22,997 nt of DNA from Pseudomonadota bacterium (GCA_023433925.1 JAEYTO010000077.1:1-22997); one strand, 5' to 3'. Shown: positions 15,930 through 22,962, counted from the stretch's first letter. The notes: generated by a model not told the origin, from the letters alone. Program-made: numbers and translations.

Positions 15930-16688
15930 CTACTTGCCTGCCTCGTCCTCCGGGCCCAGCCCCAGCCCGCGCAAGCGCTCGGCGAGCTTGTCCAAGTGCG
16001 AGCCTGCCCAATAGATGCGGCCGCAGGACGGGCACATGGAGAACGTGTCGTAGTATTTTCTTGTCTTGGGCAGGAGGCGGTCGATGATGTCCGCCTTGGC
16101 CACGGGGAGGAGGGGCACGTTGCAGCGCAGGCAGCGCGAGAAGCGCGCGAACGGGCCGCGCAGCCCGAACAGCGTGAGGACCTCCAGGAGCTGTTCCTCG
16201 GGATCGCAGGCGCGCACGAGGCGGCCGTGGACGACCTTGGAGCGCTTGAGCAGCTCGCGGTCGCGGGAGAGCACGATGCGGCCCTCGGCCTCGGCCAGGT
16301 CCGCGATGGCCGCGTCGTCCCAGTCGTTGCCCAAGGCCGCGTCCAGGCCCAGGATGCGCAGGAGGTTGGCCAGCCGGCCCACGTTCACGTCCACCACGAA
16401 GCGCACGGCGGGCATGGGCGCGGGTCGCAGGAGCGTGGGCCGGGTCACGTCCACGGGCGGCGCGGCCGGGAAGACGTCCACGGCCTGGCCGTCCTCCAGG
16501 ATGTGGCTGAAGGCGACCTCGCGGCCGTCCACCCGGATGGCGTGGACCTCGCTGTGCGGCACGCCGAGCGACTCGATGACGTCCTTGATGGACGCGCGCC
16601 GGTCCACGGGATAGGATAAAGCCCTGGCGCGGCCGCCGGGGCTGACCAGCCCGACGAGGTCGCCGTGGAAGCGGATCGCCGCGCTCAT
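15930..16688 (-). CDS. Mut7-C RNase-domain protein with N-terminal ubiquitin-like fold
   Basis: A 252-residue protein with two parts. Residues about 1-80 resemble the ubiquitin-like/ThiS-like domain often fused to Mut7-C (VDGREVAFSHILEDGQAVDVFP). Residues about 95-250 form the Mut7-C PIN-like RNase domain: RFVVDVNVGRLANLLRILGLDA with Asp100, IVLSRDRELLKR, and a zinc-ribbon pair Cys186/Cys189 and Cys219/Cys222. Family members are predicted RNases of unknown substrate. The ATG at 16688 has GAGG seven bases upstream; the frame extends 58 codons further into the divergent protease gene without similarity. It is divergent from the M48 protease gene with 33 bases between starts. Confidence 0.85.
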   Translation of the reverse strand: MSAAIRFHGDLVGLVSPGGRARALSYPVDRRASIKDVIESLGVPHSEVHAIRVDGREVAFSHILEDGQAVDVFPAAPPVDVTRPTLLRPAPMPAVRFVVDVNVGRLANLLRILGLDAALGNDWDDAAIADLAEAEGRIVLSRDRELLKRSKVVHGRLVRACDPEEQLLEVLTLFGLRGPFARFSRCLRCNVPLLPVAKADIIDRLLPKTRKYYDTFSMCPSCGRIYWAGSHLDKLAERLRGLGLGPEDEAGK

Positions 16689-16721
16689 TGGCGGCCTCGG
16701 CACAAGCCCTTGCACAACGGT

Positions 16722-17963
16722 ATGCCCATGAATCCCTACCTCGCCATCATCCTCGCGGCCATCCTGGCCGGCTTCGCGCTGGAGAATCTCTCGCGCCTGC
16801 TCAACGCGCGGGCCCTGTCGCCCGAGCTGCCGCCCGAGTTCCGCGACGTGTACGACCCGCAAGAATACCGCCGCTCGCAGGCTTACACTCGCGCAAACCA
16901 GAAGCTGGCCACCCTGTCGGACTGGCTGGAGACCCCGCTCCTTCTGGCGGCCATCCTCCTGGGTTGGTTCAACGCCCTGGACCAGTGGCTGCGCGGTCTC
17001 GGACTGCCAGAGACCGCCACGGGCCTGCTTTTCGTGGGCGCCATCGTCCTGGCCAACACGCTCGTCTCACTGCCCTTCCGGGTCTACGACACCTTCGTCA
17101 TCGAGGAGCGCTTCGGATTCAACAGAACCACTCCGGCCCTGTTCGTCAAGGACCTGCTCAAGGGCCTGGCCCTGTCCGTGGCCATCGGCGCGCCGCTGCT
17201 GGCCGCGCTCCTGTGGTTCTTCCAGGCCCTGGGCGGCTGGGCCTGGCTGGCGGCCTGGGCCCTGACCAGCGCGGTCATGCTGGCCCTGGCCGTGGTCGGG
17301 CCCACGCTCATCCTGCCGCTGTTCAACAAGTTCACGCCCATGGAGCCAGGCCCTCTGCGCGAGCGCATCGAGGGCTACGCCCAAGGCCAGGGCTTCGACC
17401 TGGCGGGCATCTTCGTCATGGACGGCTCCAAGCGCTCCAGCAAGTCCAACGCCTTCTTCACCGGCCTGGGCCGGCGCAAGCGCATCGCCCTGTTCGACAC
17501 GCTCGTCGAGCGCCATGGCGAGGACGAGATCGTGGCCGTGCTGGCCCATGAGGTGGGCCACTCGCAACTTGGGCACATCAGGCGCGGGCTGGTCGCCTCC
17601 ATTCTCAGGAATGGGCTGCTCTTCGCGCTCATGCAGGCCTTCATCACGAGCCCCGGCCTGTTCGCCGCCTTCGGCATGGAACGGATGAGCGTATATGCCG
17701 GGCTGGTCTTCTTCCTCATCCTCTACGCGCCCGTGTCGCTGCTGCTGTCCATCGCCTCGGGCGCGCTCAGCCGCCATCACGAGCGCGAGGCCGACGGCTT
17801 CGCCGCGCGCACCACGGGCATGCCCGGCGCCCTGGCCCTCGCCCTCAAGAAGCTCAGCGCCGACAACCTGTCCAACCTGACGCCCCACCCGCTGCACGTC
17901 TTCCTGCACTACAGCCATCCGCCCGTGCTGGAGCGGGTCAGGCGGCTGCACGGAATGAAGTAG
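16722..17963 (+). CDS. M48-family membrane zinc metalloprotease (Ste24-type)
   Basis: A 413-residue integral membrane protease. The zinc site HEVGH is at 276-280 with Glu277 as catalytic residue, and the third ligand lies in HHEREADGFAA downstream. The N-terminal part has a signal-anchor-like segment at the start and further hydrophobic segments around 60-80, 95-115 and 150-200; two more follow the HExxH. The LPFRVYDTFVIEERFGFNRTTP block is characteristic of the bacterial CAAX-prenyl-protease/Ste24 family, so it probably degrades or processes membrane proteins from the cytoplasmic membrane. Start choice is uncertain: ATGs at 16722 and 16728 are both in frame and neither has a strong Shine-Dalgarno. 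Confidence 0.88.
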   Translation: MPMNPYLAIILAAILAGFALENLSRLLNARALSPELPPEFRDVYDPQEYRRSQAYTRANQKLATLSDWLETPLLLAAILLGWFNALDQWLRGLGLPETATGLLFVGAIVLANTLVSLPFRVYDTFVIEERFGFNRTTPALFVKDLLKGLALSVAIGAPLLAALLWFFQALGGWAWLAAWALTSAVMLALAVVGPTLILPLFNKFTPMEPGPLRERIEGYAQGQGFDLAGIFVMDGSKRSSKSNAFFTGLGRRKRIALFDTLVERHGEDEIVAVLAHEVGHSQLGHIRRGLVASILRNGLLFALMQAFITSPGLFAAFGMERMSVYAGLVFFLILYAPVSLLLSIASGALSRHHEREADGFAARTTGMPGALALALKKLSADNLSNLTPHPLHVFLHYSHPPVLERVRRLHGMK

Positions 17964-18305
17964 GACGCGGAAAAGGCTCCAGGCCATGCCGGGAGCCCAA
18001 GGTCATTGCCAAAGGTCGTTTCTATTCTGCCTCCGGCGGCCAAGGGGGCGCGGCCCCCTTGGAACCCCCGTTTTTCAACTGCGCGCTCCGGCAGTATGCT
18101 GAAATAATAAAAAGTTTTTGGTGGAGAGAGCGCGAGAGAGGCCCTTTTTTCAAAAAGGGGCCTCTCTCGCAAAAAAGGGCTTGTCGGCAGTCCGGGGTTC
18201 TCGGCCATGCCGGGAGCTTTTATCTTCGGCTGGAGCAGGGCGGGACGGTTCGGTATCGGCTCCGCGAGGCCTTCCCGGCCAGGATGTCGCGCCCAGATGG
18301 CGCGC
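17964..18305. other. gene-free stretch between convergent genes, mostly repeat
   Basis: The interval holds the composite repeat at 18023-18193, bracketed by two hairpins that share a 15-base sequence (17982-17996 and 18203-18217). The left hairpin, 17975-17997, is followed on the minus strand by TTTT; the right one, about 18196-18219, is followed on the plus strand by TTTTAT. Either could terminate transcription arriving from the opposite gene, but both stems rely on wobble or mismatched pairs. No coding signal is seen. Confidence 0.6.
18023..18193 (+). repeat. composite hairpin repeat (R1-like left half plus R2), copy A
   Basis: This 171-bp element is matched by 20308-20481, roughly four-fifths identical by eye, with long exact blocks. 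The left half contains a perfect 10-bp stem (18040-18049 with 18053-18062) followed by AACCCCCG. The right half starts with AAAAAGTTTTTGG and carries a 13-bp perfect stem (18132-18144 with 18158-18170) capped by TTTTTTCAAAAAG. It lies between the convergent M48 protease and NifX-like genes. No open frame or transposase is inside, so any mobility would be non-autonomous. Confidence 0.85.
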
Positions 18306-18680
18306 CTAGCCGTGATCGCCGTGGCACCCGTGATGGCCGTGCTCCATGCAGACCTCCTGGCGGTCCTGGAGCCGGCCGTCGAGGAAGGCCTGCGCCGCCT
18401 GGCGCACCGGGCCGGAAGCGCCGCGCACGACCTGGATGCCGCTCTGCTTAAGCCGTACGACCGCGCCTTCGCCCATGTTCCCGGCCACCAGGGCCGTGAC
18501 GCCCATCTCCACGAGGACCGGGATGATGTTCGACTTGCAGCCGCAGCCCGGAGGCGGGGTGAGCTGCTCCTCGTTGACGATCCCCTTACCGTCCTCGACG
18601 CTGAAGATGGTGAAGGCCTCGCAATGGCCGAAGTGCCCATCGACCATCCCGGCGCGGGATGGCACGGCAATCTTGAACAT
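18306..18680 (-). CDS. NifX/NifB-C-terminal-like dinitrogenase cofactor-family protein
   Basis: A 124-residue protein of the small iron-molybdenum-cofactor-binding-domain family (NifX, NafY, MTH1175-like). The fold is visible in MFKIAVPSRAGMVDGHFGHCEAFTIF, the conserved start with the GHFGHC motif at 16-20. GCGCKSNIIPVLVEMGVTALVAGNMGEGA (46-73) and a glycine-rich turn follow. The last 14 residues (CMEHGHHGCHGDHG) are rich in His and Cys and probably bind metal. In sulfate reducers such proteins occur singly and carry metal-sulfur clusters of unclear use, so nitrogen fixation is not implied. The start at 18680 has GGAGG about six bases upstream; 16 more upstream codons are open but unsupported. 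Two palindromes precede the gene. Confidence 0.88.
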   Translation of the reverse strand: MFKIAVPSRAGMVDGHFGHCEAFTIFSVEDGKGIVNEEQLTPPPGCGCKSNIIPVLVEMGVTALVAGNMGEGAVVRLKQSGIQVVRGASGPVRQAAQAFLDGRLQDRQEVCMEHGHHGCHGDHG

Positions 18681-18719
18681 GATCAACCTCCTGATTAGTG
18701 ATGTTCCGGTATGGCGATG

Positions 18720-18752
18720 TTCATGCATGAATCAAATATGAATCATGCATGA
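18720..18752. promoter_or_regulatory. paired palindromic operator-like sites upstream of the NifX-like gene
   Basis: TTCATGCATGAA (18720-18731, perfect 12-bp palindrome) and TCATGCATGA (18743-18752, perfect 10-bp palindrome) share the core TCATGCATGA with centres exactly 22 bp apart, two turns of the helix. They lie 40-72 bases before the NifX-like start in an AT-rich patch, where a promoter would be expected. The spacing and symmetry suggest two dimers of one regulator bound side by side. The regulator is not identifiable here. Confidence 0.6.
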
Positions 18753-18776
18753 GGCATGGCTTTCACAAGCCATGCC
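18753..18776. promoter_or_regulatory. perfect 10-bp inverted repeat next to the paired palindromes
   Basis: GGCATGGCTT, four-base loop TCAC, AAGCCATGCC. It abuts the second palindrome directly. There is no T-run on either side, so it is not an obvious terminator. It might be a further protein-binding site or a transcript hairpin; the sequence does not decide between these. Confidence 0.45.
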
Positions 18777-19087
18777 CGGAATCGTGTGGAGCATTTTTCA
18801 GCTTAGCATCCGTACAGCTTTACGCCAAGCGATTCATTCCTAACTCAAGAGGTAGGAATAGGGTTGGCGCTGCGGCTCCCTGGGCATGCTTCGCCCGGCG
18901 GGGCTGCCTTGTTTATCGTCCCCGCACCGGCCTCTCGGCACATCTTGCCAGATAGCCTCGGGCACCAATCTTGCGATTGCTCCCGTCAGGGAAAAATCTG
19001 CCCGTCCGCCTCTCATGGCCCGCGAGGCTCCCGCGGCTTTCGCGGCCCAGGCGCGGAAATGAACCTGTAAAAGGGGAGTGATCGGTC

Positions 19088-20083
19088 ATGGTGCCTCCTC
19101 CTGCTCCAGATCTGGCGTACCGTTCCGCGGCGCTCGATCTGCTGCGTCAGCCGCTGCCCTCACGGGATATCCTGCGGCCAGAGATCTACCGGCGCACGCC
19201 GCTCATACGCGACGTGGCGCTTCTGTGCGACCCGAAGGTGGACGTGAACGACGTGAGCGTGCTCAACCTCGTGGTCAAATATTTCCATGCCTATGCGCAT
19301 CCCGGCTCGCACAAGCATGCCGTGGACCTGGGCGAGATCACGTCCCTTTTCGAACTTTTCGCGCGCCACAGAAGCGAGGACGCCGTGGCCGACGCCGGGC
19401 TCATGGCCAGGCTGCGGGCCTGGAGCTTCGCCCTGCGCATGCTCGCCGACGTACCCAAGACCGCGCACATCTTTCGCGCCATCGCCTCGACCCCGGCCGG
19501 GCCGGCCTCCGCGGGCGAGGAGTTCCGCGCCCTGGACATCGGCACGGGCTCGGGCATCCTTTTGCTGGCCGAAATCGTGCAGGCCTGGCGCGGCGGGTTC
19601 CGCGACATCCGCGCCGTGGGCATCGAGGTGGACGCGCACGTGGGAGGCAGGACCGCGCAGGTCTTCAGCGACCTGGGCCTGGGCGAGGTGGTGCTGGGCA
19701 ACGCCAGGGAGCCGGCGGTCTACGAGGCCATGCCCCAGGCGCCGCACTTCGTGTGCAACGAGACCGTGGCGGCCATGCACGAGCGGCTGGGCCGGGAGGA
19801 CTTCACGCTCATCAACCGCACGATCTTCCAGCTCTACGGCGCAAGGCTCACGAGCGCGGGCTTCTTCCCCGAGGCGCTCGTCGTCCATGCCCCCTGCCGC
19901 AAGGTCTCGGCCATCCTCTCGCGCAAGAACGGCTTCCAGCTCCCGCCGGCCTACCGGGGGCTGAGCTTCTACCCCCGCGCGGTGGTCATCGATGGCAGCA
20001 TCGTGCCGCTCAACCGCCTGGGCGACGAGTTCATCCAGCAAATACCCCTGGGAGCCAGGCGGCTGCTCGCCCGGCGCTGGTAG
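19088..20083 (+). CDS. SAM-dependent methyltransferase-like protein of unassigned function
   Basis: A 331-residue protein. About 150 residues with no motif I recognise come first, including a helical stretch and LNLVVKYFHAYAHPGSHKHAVDLGE. A Rossmann-type SAM-binding motif follows, ALDIGTGSGILLLAEI, with the strand-2 acidic residue in AVGIEVDAHVGG. The position where N6-methyltransferases have NPPY reads FVCNETV, so a base or glutamine amino-methyltransferase is unlikely. The ATG at 19088 has GGGGAG eight to nine bases upstream. The gene appears monocistronic and is closed by a strong inverted-repeat terminator about 65 bases after the stop. A small-molecule or protein methyltransferase is inferred; the acceptor is unknown. 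Nothing nearby suggests a pathway. Confidence 0.72.
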   Translation: MVPPPAPDLAYRSAALDLLRQPLPSRDILRPEIYRRTPLIRDVALLCDPKVDVNDVSVLNLVVKYFHAYAHPGSHKHAVDLGEITSLFELFARHRSEDAVADAGLMARLRAWSFALRMLADVPKTAHIFRAIASTPAGPASAGEEFRALDIGTGSGILLLAEIVQAWRGGFRDIRAVGIEVDAHVGGRTAQVFSDLGLGEVVLGNAREPAVYEAMPQAPHFVCNETVAAMHERLGREDFTLINRTIFQLYGARLTSAGFFPEALVVHAPCRKVSAILSRKNGFQLPPAYRGLSFYPRAVVIDGSIVPLNRLGDEFIQQIPLGARRLLARRW

Positions 20084-20148
20084 GATGGCTGGCGGCGTGC
20101 CGGGGGCGTTTTCGCCTGGCCCAGGCCGAACCCAGCGATGCTCCGCGA

Positions 20149-20189
20149 ATCAAAACCCCCGTCAGGCAGCGCTTGACGGGGGTTTTGAT
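20149..20189. terminator. strong, probably bidirectional intrinsic terminator
   Basis: A perfect 16-bp inverted repeat, ATCAAAACCCCCGTCA and its complement, with a nine-base loop. A GC-rich core is flanked by AAAA on one side and TTTT on the other, so it can work in both directions. It lies about 65 bases after the methyltransferase stop codon on the plus strand. Confidence 0.85.
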
Positions 20190-20307
20190 CGCGAATCCCA
20201 TGGCCCCGGCCCTCGGGCTTTGGACTGTTGAGAAAAGGCGTCCTGGTTTTTCCCAACTCCGCAATGGCTGCATCCAGCAGGCCAGGATGGCCCTCTCGGA
20301 TCATTGT

Positions 20308-20481
20308 TATTCTGCCTCCGGCGGCCAAGGGGGCGTGGTCCCCTTGGAACCCCGTTTCTCAGCTGCGTCACCTGACAATACACTGAAATAATATCAAAAG
20401 TTTTTGGTGGAGAGAGCGCGAGAAAGGCCCCTTTTTTCAAGAAGGGGTCTCTCTCGCAAAAACTGGCTTGTCAGCAGTCCG
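20308..20481 (+). repeat. composite hairpin repeat (R1-like left half plus R2), copy B
   Basis: This 174-bp element matches 18023-18193 along its whole length. Its left stem, CCAAGGGG with CCCCTTGG, carries a longer loop than copy A. The right stem has one substitution compared with A, and compensating changes are only partial. As with copy A it is oriented rightward between two convergent genes (methyltransferase and shikimate kinase) and carries no open frame. Confidence 0.85.
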
Positions 20482-20523
20482 AGCGGGCCAGGATGGCCGG
20501 CCCAGCCTCTTTTCAACAGATTG

Positions 20524-21147
20524 CTAGGCGAGCAGGGGCAAGCGTTCCAGGACGTCCTCCACGAGTTCGTCCAGGGGCTTGTGGGCCTGGAGGAGCCCGG
20601 CCATGATCTCCATGTAGAGCGGCTCGCGCTCGGCCAGACAGCGGCGCAGCTCATCCGCGAGGGAGCCGTCGGACAGGGCCGGCCTGCGGGCCGGGTCTGG
20701 ATCGGCGGTCAGACGGGCGAGCAGGACGGGCACGTCGGCCATGAGGTAGAGCGTCTTGCCGCACTCGCGCAGGAGCTTGCGGTTATGGGGGCGCAGGACC
20801 ATGCCGCCGCCCGTGGCCACGATCTGGCCGGTGCGGGCGCAGACTTCGGCCAGGGCCTGGCTTTCCAGGTCGCGGAAGGCCTCCCAGCCGCTGTCCCGCA
20901 CGATCTCCGCGATGGACTTGCCGGCCTTCTCCTCGACCAGCAGGTCCGTGTCCACGAACTCCATGCCCGTGCGCTCGGCCACGAGCCGGCCCAGGGCCGA
21001 CTTGCCGCAGCCCCGCAAGCCCGCGAGGAAAAGATTGGCCGGCCGGGCGTCGGGGTCGGGCCGCACAAAGTCGCTGTCATCGAAGACAAAGGTCTTGTCG
21101 GCCTCTTCCACCTCGATCTTTTTCTTGATGCAATTCTTGGGCTGCAC
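20524..21147 (-). CDS. aroK: shikimate kinase
   Basis: A 207-residue shikimate kinase, which phosphorylates shikimate at the 3-hydroxyl with ATP in the chorismate pathway. Walker A is GLRGCGKS at 43-50, the shikimate-binding acidic motif FVDTD is at 64-68, the VATGGGMV signature is at 110-117, and the lid-region RRPAL is at 154-158. Residues 1-37 are an N-terminal extension absent from the compact E. coli enzyme (about 173 residues); it is acidic in the middle (IEVEEADKTFVFDDSDF). The start is a GTG, chosen because AGGAG lies seven bases upstream and no ATG precedes the fold usefully; longer in-frame extensions run through that Shine-Dalgarno. It is followed by a repeat rather than another aromatic gene. 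Confidence 0.92.
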   Translation of the reverse strand: MQPKNCIKKKIEVEEADKTFVFDDSDFVRPDPDARPANLFLAGLRGCGKSALGRLVAERTGMEFVDTDLLVEEKAGKSIAEIVRDSGWEAFRDLESQALAEVCARTGQIVATGGGMVLRPHNRKLLRECGKTLYLMADVPVLLARLTADPDPARRPALSDGSLADELRRCLAEREPLYMEIMAGLLQAHKPLDELVEDVLERLPLLA

Positions 21148-21154
21148 GCGCTCT

Positions 21155-21159
21155 CTCCT
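21155..21159 (-). promoter_or_regulatory. Shine-Dalgarno deciding the GTG start of shikimate kinase
   Basis: AGGAG on the minus strand, seven bases before GTG at 21147. It supports the non-ATG start over the longer open frame beginning at 21270. Confidence 0.7.
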
Positions 21160-21369
21160 GATTAACGACCATGCATCATGCGGATTTGTTCGGCCAAGGT
21201 AAGACCAGGCAGTCCGCGGGCAAGAGGCTGTCTTGCGGGTTTCGGCTCGAACCACCCGAGCGGCGGCCATGCTTGCCCAGGGGCGGAGCCCTTCAGCAAG
21301 CGTGACTCGAATCTTCGCGGGTCGTGGCTAGGCCGGAAAAGTTTCACGAGCAGCGCTCCGGCTCCCGCC

Positions 21370-22623
21370 CTACAGCAGCCAGACGTCCACCTCGCTGCCG
21401 GCGGCCAGGCCTTCGAGCCCCGCGTCCATGACGATGAGCCCCTCGGCCTGAAGCATGGTCTTGAGCAGGCCGGACTTGCCGAGTCTGGGCAGGGCCAGGG
21501 GCGGACGCCCGGGTCTCTCGGTCAGGCTCACGCGCAGGTAGTCCTCGCGGCCCTTGTTGGAGGCCGCGTTGCGCGCCAGTTCGGCCTTGCGCGTGGGCCG
21601 GCGGGACGTGTCGAAGGCGGCCGGGTCGCCGGCCAAGTGGCGCAGGAAGGGCATGCCGAAGGCGTGCATGACCACCTGGGCCGAGGTGACTTGGCCCGGC
21701 AGGCCCCAGATCGGCTTGCTCCGGCCCTGGACCATGGCCGTGGCCAGGATCGTCGGCTTGCCGGGGCTGACCTGCACCCCGTGTACAAGCAGCCGGCTGC
21801 CCGGCAGTCGCTCGATGGCTTCCACGGTCAGGTCGCGCGCGCCCACGGAGCTGCCGCCCGAGAGGAAGAGCATGTCGCATTCGGTCAGGCCGCGCTCCAT
21901 GGCCGAGACGATGGCCTCCAGCCTGTCCGGCGCGCGCGGCAGAGCCACGGGCTCGGCCCCGGCCTCGGAGACCAGGGCGCACACGGCCACGGTGTTCACG
22001 TCGCGCACCTGGCCCAGGCGCGGCGCGGCGGACACGTCCACCAGCTCGTCGCCCGTGGAGAGCACGGCCGCGCGCGGCTTGCGCCGCACCAGGGCGGAAT
22101 CGAAGCCCAGCGCCGCCAGGAAGCCGATCTCCTGGGCGCGCAGGCGCGTGCCTCGGGCCAGGGCGACCTCTCCGGCGCGGGCATCCTCGCCGCGCAGCAT
22201 GATGTTATCGTGCGGGGCCAGGGACTTGCGGATCTCGACCGTGCCGCCGCCAAGCTCCTGGGTGTGCTCGACCATGACCACGGCGTCCGCGCCTTCCGGC
22301 AGGATGCCGCCGGTGGTGATGGCCGCGCACTCGCCCGGCTCCAGGGCGAAGTCCGGTGCGGCGTCGATGCGCAGCGAGCCGACGCACTCCAGGTAGGCCG
22401 GGTTGCCCTCCGAGGCCCCGAAGGTGTCGGCCGCGCGCACGGCATAGCCGTCCATGGACGAGCGGCCGGCTTGCGGCAGATCCTCGCGGGACAGGACATC
22501 CTCGGCCAGGAAGCGGCCGTGGGCCTCCAGGAGCCCGGCGCGCTCGGCGTCCAGGGGCTCGAAACCGCCGAGGATCTCCCGGAATCGCGCCGTGGAGACG
22601 ACTTCGAAGAAACCCTGCTTCAT
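21370..22623 (-). CDS. moeA: molybdopterin molybdenumtransferase MoeA
   Basis: A 417-residue MoeA, which inserts molybdate into adenylated molybdopterin to make molybdenum cofactor. The N-terminal GRSSMDGYAVRAAD motif, the TTGGILPEGADAVVMVEH segment, the MogA-like fold with VLSTGDELV and LSGGSSVGARD, HGVQVSPGKPT, and the WGLPGQVTSA loop are all present in order. The C-terminal domain ends in EVDVWLL. Where the common form has GLPGNPVS, this has GLPGQVTS, which probably marks a subfamily. The ATG at 22623 has AAGGA about six bases upstream. It lies upstream of shikimate kinase on the same strand but 222 bases away, so an operon is uncertain. Molybdo- or tungsto-enzymes such as formate dehydrogenases would be the users in an anaerobic respirer. 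Confidence 0.92.
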   Translation of the reverse strand: MKQGFFEVVSTARFREILGGFEPLDAERAGLLEAHGRFLAEDVLSREDLPQAGRSSMDGYAVRAADTFGASEGNPAYLECVGSLRIDAAPDFALEPGECAAITTGGILPEGADAVVMVEHTQELGGGTVEIRKSLAPHDNIMLRGEDARAGEVALARGTRLRAQEIGFLAALGFDSALVRRKPRAAVLSTGDELVDVSAAPRLGQVRDVNTVAVCALVSEAGAEPVALPRAPDRLEAIVSAMERGLTECDMLFLSGGSSVGARDLTVEAIERLPGSRLLVHGVQVSPGKPTILATAMVQGRSKPIWGLPGQVTSAQVVMHAFGMPFLRHLAGDPAAFDTSRRPTRKAELARNAASNKGREDYLRVSLTERPGRPPLALPRLGKSGLLKTMLQAEGLIVMDAGLEGLAAGSEVDVWLL

Positions 22624-22660
22624 TCCAATCCTTTTGCCGCACAAGCATCGTGCGGATCAG

Positions 22661-22753
22661 CCGGGAAAGGGCGCTGCCCTCTCCCGGACCCTCTCCCGCC
22701 AGGGGCCACCGGCCCCTGGACCCTGCGCTCCGGTCGTCGCCCAAGGCGGCGAC
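22661..22753 (+). repeat. multi-hairpin intergenic repeat, family R1, copy 3
   Basis: Three consecutive hairpins: a 12-bp stem with one mismatch (22661-22672 with 22676-22687), then CCCTCTCCCGCC leading into a perfect 9-bp stem (22699-22707 with 22711-22719), then a 9-bp stem with one mismatch (22733-22741 with 22745-22753). The first two and their connector match 2237-2325 in order. The repeat begins 38 bases upstream of the moeA start. Confidence 0.75.
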
Positions 22754-22906
22754 GCCCGCTGGAGCCTCGGCGCGGCCGGCGGCATGGCCGATTTTCCTGC
22801 AATCCTTGGGGCTCTAAGGCCAGGTGGTCAAATGGCTTCGTTTCGCAATTTTCCATCCCGCGCGGGGTGCGCTCCGTGGGAAAACGGTCCTCGCCCGTGC
22901 ACGCGT

Positions 22907-22935
22907 AGTATATCACAGGAAGCTTTGCCGCCCAA
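22907..22935 (-). promoter_or_regulatory. candidate leftward promoter for moeA
   Basis: On the minus strand TTGGGC (22935-22930) is followed after 17 bases by TATACT (22912-22907), five of six matches at -10 but only three of six at -35. If used, the moeA transcript would have a leader of about 280 bases containing the three-hairpin repeat. Confidence 0.4.
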
Positions 22936-22962
22936 GACACAAGACCACTTGCCCCCGGCGCG

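Larger units (their letters stand above)
18681..19087. other. gene-free stretch between divergent NifX-like and methyltransferase genes
   Basis: The left part holds paired palindromes and a perfect 10-bp hairpin (see separate entries). In the middle, ATTCCTA (18836-18842) and TAGGAAT (18853-18859) form a 7-bp inverted repeat with a 10-base gap, a possible operator for the rightward gene. From about 18870 to 19060 the sequence is GC-rich with no assignable feature, and it ends with GGGGAG as the Shine-Dalgarno of the methyltransferase gene. Confidence 0.5.
20084..20523. other. gene-free stretch between convergent genes: terminator plus composite repeat
   Basis: The interval holds the terminator at 20149-20189 and the composite repeat copy B at 20308-20481. 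The repeat is bracketed by a 13-base direct repeat, GGCCAGGATGGCC, at 20280-20292 and 20486-20498. Outside that, CTGTTGAGAAAAGG (20225-20238) and CCTCTTTTCAACAG (20506-20519) form an imperfect 14-base inverted pair. No coding signal is seen. Confidence 0.65.

Noticed and set aside
18753..18770. A sigma-54-like TGGC...GC element upstream of the NifX-like gene
   Set aside because: The spacing between the GG and GC pairs is nine instead of the required ten bases.
21271..21301. A nested hairpin (GCTTGC...GCAAGC) between moeA and shikimate kinase
   Set aside because: It has short stems and no T-run; it was too weak to call a terminator or assign to a repeat family.
22620..22940. A small minus-strand open frame upstream of moeA
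   Set aside because: It runs through the hairpin repeat, is Arg/Gly/Pro-rich, and has no Shine-Dalgarno or recognisable domain.
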